DNA of 64,000 bases from Sipunculus nudus. Its lineage: Eukaryota; Annelida; Sipuncula; Golfingiida; Sipunculidae. Each line of letters starts with the position of its first letter. Within the stretch, counting starts at the first letter, position 1. A program made the position numbers and the translations under genes. Below the pieces are notes generated by a model. It had not been told where the DNA came from and made no database searches. It worked only from the letters and a program-made list of their open reading frames with translations. The stretch is from assembly GCA_026874595.1 (NCBI GenBank), contig CM049319.1, positions 19,641,601 through 19,705,600 on the forward strand. The letters run 5' to 3'. Positions 58,366-64,000 of this stretch are shown here, one piece after another.

Positions 58366-58424
58366 TATAAATTTATACCATTTTCATAAGAGTGATTCTC
58401 TTTTTTGGCCCCCATATTTGGTAA

Positions 58425-58590
58425 ATAAATATTGTTTCTCAAATTGATAGATGGAAGAAACCATAGTTGCTTGCCAAGTGTCAGTATATGCTAATGAAGA
58501 CATGGGGACTATTCTTAAAGGGGGAGGGGAGGGGGGATTAATTGCCTGGCGATAATATGGCACCTGGGGTGCCAAGAAATATCTAGTTGA
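58425..58590 (+). repeat. dispersed repeat pair, copy A'
   Basis: Second copy of 54961-55135. The G-run is shorter and interrupted by A. Confidence 0.75.
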
Positions 58591-59047
58591 ATATGGCAAT
58601 ACAAGATCAATCATTCGATCATCTACATCAGCTGACCGATCATCATTTATTATAGATCATCAGTCCAAACACTAGTCGTTACCGTGAGTTTTCTCACATT
58701 TTGTGATCAACTTGTTGCATGAGCTTCAAGCAAGGCAAAGTAAATAAACTGATATTAATTATGCAATACTCTCATTACTCCTCTTGAACAAAAAGCTTTG
58801 AATAATCTTTCCATACTTAATGGATTTAGGCATGGTGGGGTATAAAAGCATTATACTGCTCTGAACTTTTCCATACAGGTCCCATCACCACCAAACTCTC
58901 TTTGCAGACATGTTCTACCCAGATGCTGTCCTCAGAGTACTTTCATTTTGCATCCTGTTGTTTTTACTGAATCCTGACTGGATACTTTCTCCCTATTTCT
59001 TAAAACTACTCTAGAGGGCTGCTATTTTGCATATAATTTTGCACTTG

Positions 59048-59611
59048 TAGCCTGATTTATTCCGACTCAATATTATTAGGCCCTGCCATATATTGAGTCC
59101 AATAGCTGTACAGTGAGAGTTTCTACAATATAAGTCTCAGACTACACACCACTCAATGCCCTTGTAACCAGTGTCAACAGGTGTTTTATATCCCCATGCC
59201 AGCATGTCACACTTCAGAGCTGGGCCCGTTGAAACAAAATGTAACAAAATTCTGGCTGTCAATCACTCGAGTCAGCAAGGCTACCCGTGAGGTCTTTCAG
59301 TGTGCCAGTTTGACTGTTCTTCTCTGTCCCTACTAAACTTGCTGACATGCCTCTGTTTAAAAGACCAGTAAATGTTTAAAAATGATGATCCAAGTTTAAT
59401 TTTAGTTGCTATTGAACTATGAAACATATTTATTGGTGTTAAAATGGCGTAATCAAGTGTCTTGTCGTTTGGCAGTAAACAGGCAGTCAAAGAAAAAGCA
59501 ACAGATTGGTTGCATGTTCCCTGGCTTATATTGTAGAAACTTTCACTGTGTGACTATCGAACTCAATATATGGCAGGGCCTAATAATATTGTGACCGATT
59601 AAATCGGGCTA
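59048..59611. mobile_element. MITE, 564 bp, with TAGCC(T/C)GATTTA ends
   Basis: A 30-bp perfect inverted repeat (59069-59098 and 59561-59590, beginning AATATTATTAGGCCC) lies within longer diverged ends that begin TAGCCTGATTTA on the left and, inverted, TAGCCCGATTTA on the right. The interior has no transposase. Target duplication not clear. Confidence 0.75.
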
Positions 59612-59844
59612 ATATACTAAAACTCCCATGTCACAGGTCACATGAAGGAATTATAGATATAGGACTAGTAATGAATTAAGGATAGGTCTTAGATGTAAAT
59701 ATCCATTCAAAATTTATTCAGTTAAAAATATAAATGTGACACTAGGTGAAAATAGATATTGGGCTAAATGTAGATTGCACCTGTAAAAGTCACACCCTCT
59801 ACCAGCTCCACCAATAAATCAAGCTTCATTGGCAAATCCAGCAG

Positions 59845-60025
59845 AAAGCAGCAGATCCAGGATTTAGGATTTAGGATAAGGAGGGCTCCGACCCAGAAGG
59901 ACCTGAAAAAAGGTCCTCAGATCTGGAAAAGGAGGGGGGGGGGGGGGGTTCTAGGCCACAAAAACTGGTCTGAAACCCTTTTAAACCCTTTTTTGCAAAA
60001 AAAAAAAAGGGAGGGGGGTCGGGCC
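59845..60025 (+). mobile_element. GGATCCAGGATTTAGG MITE, diverged copy
   Basis: GCAGATCCAGGATTTAGG, CAGAAGGACC, GGTCCTCAGATCTGGAAAAGG, CTAGGCCACAAAAACTGGTC follow the order of 52204-52377. It contains long G and A homopolymers and lacks a clear right end. Confidence 0.6.
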
Positions 60026-60691
60026 CCCTTGTAATGTACTAAGGGCCTGTATATCAAACTGCAGTTCACACTCTCTGTATTTCATCATAATTATATAATA
60101 TGTAAGGTGCAGGTGTTTAAGTAATTTGGGACTTTGTGTATTCAAGTGTCAGACCTGAGTTGCCGGGTATGTACATAATGACTGTAATTGCTTAGCCTTG
60201 ATTACATGGCAACTCTGTTCAGTCTAATTGCACTTTCATTCAGCTCCTGTGCAGACCTTTCTTTAATTGTATCTATTGTGACAACATCAGGAAAATCTCT
60301 GATTGGTAACTCTGAGTTTGATGAATCTTGCTGGGATACAAGCAATGTGTTAAAAGTCAGTTTTGTAACCAGGGTCCAGCCCCGAGGCATGGGCTGCCCC
60401 CCCCCCCCCCCGGCTCTATAGTTACAATAAAGAATAGTATACATCAACTCAGAGATTTGTAAGTTTGTTGCCCGTGCATCCTGGACCAGGTTATGATCTC
60501 TACACCCTGATTCCATCCCCTCATATCTTCTTCTGATTGTAATGCTTTTGTGTGCACAGGTTCATATGTATAGTGACAGTGTAGAGTAGGATTTAGCAAT
60601 ACACACTGTTACATGTAAATGTTTCAAAAATACAAATATACATATGAAAAAAGTGAAAATATTGCTTCATTGAACTTGTATTTTGTTTCAG

Positions 60692-60844
60692 TTTAAGGCA
60701 GGCACAACACAACAAAAAATGGGGTCAGCATCCAACACTTTTTATACACTCGATAACCTGATTCTGGAACCAACAGAACAAGGGGCACTTGAAATAATCA
60801 AAAAGATACGACCTGATTGGCCGCAGGACCAGATCAAGTTCAAG
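60692..60844 (+). CDS. ETNK1: ethanolamine kinase, first coding exon
   Basis: Ethanolamine kinase phosphorylates ethanolamine with ATP, the first step of the cytosolic CDP-ethanolamine route to phosphatidylethanolamine. The exon follows an acceptor (TTTTGTTTCAG, ending 60691). It has an ATG at 60719 in good context (AAAAAATGGGG) and ends AAG before the donor GTCAGT. From the ATG it encodes 42 codons, including EQGALEIIKKIRPDWPQDQI. This matches the EGAL-x-L(I)-x2-(I/L)RP-x-W segment that precedes the FTDGITNKL nucleotide-binding loop in EKI/ETNK proteins. The junction is phase 0, as expected for the next exon to begin just before FTDG. The catalytic Brenner motif and the rest are not in the window, so the next intron exceeds 3.1 kb. 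Choline kinase is less likely. The symbol is given for the family; ETNK1 versus ETNK2 cannot be told. Confidence 0.75.
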
Positions 60845-61064
60845 GTCAGTCAGAACATGTTGACAATCAGGCACATGACTGTATCTGTTTTTTACATTAA
60901 CAGATCTTAGATCTCATTGCTTCGAGAAAACATTGTATTAACATAGTGCTACAGTCTGATATATGTTAACCTTAATTGTCTTCAAGTAATGTTAGCCTTG
61001 AATCCTAGTTTTTGTGGCCTCATTGTCGTTTGATTCAGTCATAATTCATACATGACAGCTAGTT

Positions 61065-61400
61065 TCTAGCTCAGCTGACTGGAAGTCATCTGAGCTATAG
61101 CAATCACTCTCTGTCCATCTGTCTGTCCATCCATAAACAGGGCACAAATCGTAACCACTGAACCCAGAAACTTCTAACTGTAAATCTCCTTAGAAACCTG
61201 AAATAAGGTCACTGTGACCTATATCCTCTGAGCTATTGGGCTTGAAAATACACCCAGAATAATTAAAAATTTGATACAGAAGCTCCATTATCACAAAAGC
61301 TAATACATTTATTGCCATGATTCTTTTTCATACATATTGATCAAATAGTGTTTCATCAATTCCTTAAGACTGTTGGCACTGTATTTTTAGCAAACCTGTG
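61065..61400 (-). repeat. inverted copy of the 340-bp repeat with its hairpin cap
   Basis: Begins with the stem-loop AGCTCAGCTGACT / AGTCATCTGAGCT and GCTATAGC, then a (TGTCCATC)n tract. The reverse complement of the 16.9-18.6 kb unit follows (ACAAATCGTAAC, CTTCTAACTGTA, CCTGAAATAAGGTC, AAAAGCTAATAC, CATGATTCTT). Confidence 0.7.
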
Positions 61401-61434
61401 AGTAGTGCAGCATCGTCCGTCATGCGTCATCTGT

Positions 61435-61830
61435 ATGTTAACCATAGCTATCTCAAAAACAGCAGGAGCTAGAGTCACCAAACTTTTTGCAAATAAACAG
61501 TCATTTTTTTTCAAACTGCATTTTCTGATTTTTTATAGGGAAAAAGCTAAAAAAGCTTTAAAAATCTTTCACTCTGAAACTGTCAAGCCAAATTGTCCAA
61601 TATTTCACAGAAATGATCCCTGGAACAACCTTTCTCAAATTTGTTCGAATGGTTCCAGTTTGGAGATTTTTGGCCAGGTTACAGGAGGTTGAACTTAGTC
61701 ATCTGTCCAAAAAAGCACACTAAAATTAAAATCTCAGAAACGGCTAGAGCTATCATCAGCAAATTTTATACCAATGTTTGTCACATATGTCATATCTGAG
61801 ATTGAGGTATTGGTGGCGCCACCTACATTG
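61435..61830 (-). repeat. inverted copy of the 21.15-21.56 kb repeat
   Basis: The reverse complement shares the GGTGGCGCCACC start (61812-61823), CAGATATGAC, CCGTTTCTGAGAT, GGCCAAAAATC and GAACCATTCGAACAAA with 21150-21560. Confidence 0.8.
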
Positions 61831-62144
61831 ATGTGTTTTTTTACAAGCGAAAATGTAATTTTAGATGCTTCTAGCTTATATACTGTTCTATGATGAAACT
61901 GTGAAGCTAATTGGTTTAAACTTAACAAGAATGTTTCTATGGTAGGGTTCTGTCAGTTTCATAAGAATAGATTGGGTAAATGCAGCTTTATAAAAGCAGT
62001 GTAGCCAATTGAAAAAGGCTTTCTGTGTTTGAAAACAGATTTGACAACATGCTGAGTTTCAGCAGCCAATTCAAGAGGTCACTCAGTACAACCAGGTGGG
62101 GTCCAGACATCACCAAGGCAACTGACCTGACTCTGTCAGGTGTC

Positions 62145-62212
62145 TAGACAATGTGTCTAGACATCTAGACACAGCGTCTAGACGTCTAGACACAATGTCT
62201 AGATGCAGAATT
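62145..62212. repeat. cluster of overlapping TGTCTAGACA palindromes
   Basis: TGTCTAGACA-type palindromes recur with spacers AATG, TC and CAGCG: GTGTCTAGACA, TCTAGACACAGCG, GTCTAGACGTCTAGAC, AATGTCTAGAT. About seven CTAGA cores occur within 68 bp. Confidence 0.85.
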
Positions 62213-62329
62213 CCCAGATTATTGGAACTATACCTTTCAACTGTTTGAAAAAACTTGGTGTGCATTTTAAGCAAATTGGGTTTATCATCAGGTCACATGT
62301 GAACTGCTGGGCCCTCATATTTGGTTGAC

Positions 62330-63495
62330 CTCTGACCTTTCCTCGCTGCCCAGCGTCCATTTGTGCGTCTGTTTCCACATATAAACCCGCATATCTAGGG
62401 AACCGTTTGACCGATCAGGCTAAAAATTTTGCACAAATGTAGCCCTTTAATAGCTTTATAACATACACTTAAAATGGTGGCGCCACATGCAACCATTTTT
62501 GCACAGCGTCCATCTGTTCATCTGCCTTGGGACAATATCACTCGTATCTCAGCAGTGGTTTGACTTAACCACCTGAAATTTTGCAGGTTTATACATCCTG
62601 GACATCTTTCTCGATTTTATGACAGGTGGTGCCACCTACATTCACGTTTACTCTGCAGACATCCAAGCTCATATCTCGGGAACCGTTTGACCGATTGGGC
62701 CAAAATTTTGCATGTGTATAGATCTAACATTGCTCTTCATCATAGGCAAAACTGGTGGCGCCACCCGCAACTACTTATGCACAGCGTCCATCTCTTCATC
62801 TGCCTTGGGATAAAATCACTCGTATCTCAGCAGTGGTTTGACATATCCACCTGAAATTTTGCAGGTTTATACATCCTGGACAGCTTTCTCGATTTATGAC
62901 AGGTGGCACCACCTACATTCTTGTTTACTCTGCAGACATCCAAGCTCATATCTCGGGAACCGTTTGACCGATTAGGCAAAAATTTTACACGTGTATAGAT
63001 CTCACATTGCTCCTCATTAAAGGCAAAACTGGTGGCGCCACCTGAAACCATTTATGTACAGCGTCCATCTGTTCATCTGCCTTGGGATAAAATCACTCAT
63101 ATCTCAGAAGTGGTTTGACTTATGGACGTGAAATTTTGCAGGTTTATACATCCTGGACTGCTTTCTCGATTTTATGACAGGTGGCGCCACCTACATTCAC
63201 CTTTACTCTGCAGACATCCAAGCTCATATCTCGGGAACCATTTGACAGATTGGACCAAAATTTTGCATGTGTATAGATCTCGCATAGCTCTTCATTAAAG
63301 GCAAAACTGGTGGTGCCACCTGCAACCACTTATGCACAGCGTCCATCTGTTCATCTGGCTCAGGATAAAATCACTTATATCTCAGCAGTGGTTTGAATTA
63401 TCCACCTGAATTATATACATACTGGACAATTTTCTTGATTTTATGACAGGTGGCGCCACCTACATTCACGTTTATGCTGCAGACATCCATGCTAA
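62330..63495 (+). repeat. tandem array, 278-bp unit, two GGTGGCGCCACC sites per unit
   Basis: Unit markers CTGGTGG(C/T)GCCACC lie at 62476, 62754, 63031 and 63309 (spacings 278, 277, 278). In between, CAGGTGG(C/T)(G/A)CCACCTACATT sites lie at about 62622, 62900, 63179 and 63448. Other fixed phrases are ATCTCGGGAACC(G/A)TTTGACCGATTGG, GCGTCCATCTGTTCATCTGC and TCGATTTTATGACAGG. The ORFs of 60-75 aa on the minus strand are repeat artefacts. Confidence 0.9.
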
Positions 63496-63644
63496 TATGC
63501 AACACACCTCACTATTCCCCTTACCACTTAATCCATGCCTCGCTTCACCCGTCCCACTCTGATTTCTGCGGATACACAGTCACTTGTCGACTACCCATAT
63601 TCTAGTTTTAAAATGTCCTAGTCTGAAACTTGCAGGTCCGAAAC

Positions 63645-63778
63645 GTCCATTTTGCTGAAATCATAATGACTAAGGTAGATATGCAGGACAATGAGGATCA
63701 ATATTAAATTTTAAAAATAAACCTCAATTCATACTCCCAAAATTTGCACAGGTTCGCATTAAGCCTGTAGGCCTTGTT
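63645..63778 (+). repeat. dispersed repeat, copy 2
   Basis: Matches 58225-58365 (TAGATATGCAGGAC, TTAAATTTTAAAAAT, AAGCCTGTAGGCCTTGTT). Confidence 0.85.
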
Positions 63779-63784
63779 TTCTAA

Positions 63785-64000
63785 ATTATACGCATTTTTA
63801 TCTCTATTTTTGAGACCTTCAAATGAAGCAGTCTGGATGAAAACAGGGCACAAACCATCCAGGAATGTCCTAGGCAAGTCTTCTCAGAAACCTGAAATTT
63901 GGTCAAGGTGACTTACATTTGGTGAGCTACTGGCCAAAAACATGATTTTGAAAACCCAGAGAGTACGACAGGGCACGAATTGTATCCATTTGGCCTGTAA
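63785..64000 (-). repeat. inverted copy of the 340-bp repeat, cut by the window end
   Basis: The reverse complement shares CTCAAAAATAGAG, the CAGACTG zone, AGGTTTCTGAGAAG and ACAATTCGTGCCCTG with the 16.9-18.6 kb units. Confidence 0.6.

Larger units (their letters stand above)
60845..64000 (+). other. ethanolamine kinase intron (partial)
   Basis: No FTDGITN-type exon is visible before the window end. The interval is filled with repeats described separately. Confidence 0.5.

Noticed and set aside
62827-63329. Similar minus-strand ORFs VSGGATSFAFNEE / VAGGTTSFAFNEE
   Set aside because: Products of the 278-bp tandem units, not of genes.

Overview
This is an AT-rich, intron-bearing metazoan genomic window dominated by transposable elements and tandem repeats. 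The repeat style (very long (TA)n runs, several families of 250-340 bp tandem units carrying a GGTGGCGCCACC palindrome, GACG-rich array caps, a Gmr1-type LTR element, a Tx1-like LINE, many hAT-like non-autonomous elements) and the invertebrate-like CPSF6 N-terminus suggest a lophotrochozoan, most probably a mollusc. That placement is inference.

Two host genes can be recognised, both only in part and pointing away from each other. On the minus strand, positions 98-190 and 6789-6845 are exons 2 and 1 of CPSF6 (the 68-kDa subunit of cleavage factor Im, mRNA 3'-end processing). They are separated by a 6.6 kb intron and the rest of the gene lies off the left edge. On the plus strand, 60692-60844 is the first coding exon of an ethanolamine kinase (CDP-ethanolamine pathway). 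A possible non-coding 5' exon lies at 51951-52069, and the rest of the gene lies off the right edge. The roughly 45-54 kb between the two genes is a divergent intergenic region filled by mobile elements.

Layout: 1-6.8 kb, CPSF6 intron 1 with a hAT-like element (1463-4017) and a tandem array (4.5-6.1 kb). 6.85-8.3 kb, CPSF6 upstream region, a GC-rich dispersed repeat and (TA)n. 8297-15479, a LINE bounded by a 15-bp target-site duplication, with a U1-snRNA-like 5' tip, intact ORF1 and frameshifted ORF2. 15.5-18.7 kb, further copies of the repeats seen at 7 kb, then a five-unit 340-bp array. 19.6-23.2 kb, nested MITEs and repeat arrays. 23759-28399, a degraded minus-strand Ty3/gypsy element whose integrase precedes reverse transcriptase (Gmr1 order), inserted in (TA)n and lacking gag. 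28.4-34.7 kb, microsatellites and a perfect 104-bp tandem duplication. 34.8-50.2 kb, a run of TIR elements, two of them with perfect 8-bp target duplications, plus a tRNA-derived SINE and a minisatellite. 50.2-64 kb, a 5S-rRNA-like relic, MITEs, a foldback element with CCTAGG-repeat arms (55179-57113), the ethanolamine kinase exon and a 278-bp tandem array.

No rRNA operon, CRISPR array or prokaryotic gene is present. Most short ORFs are chance reading frames in microsatellites and repeats.
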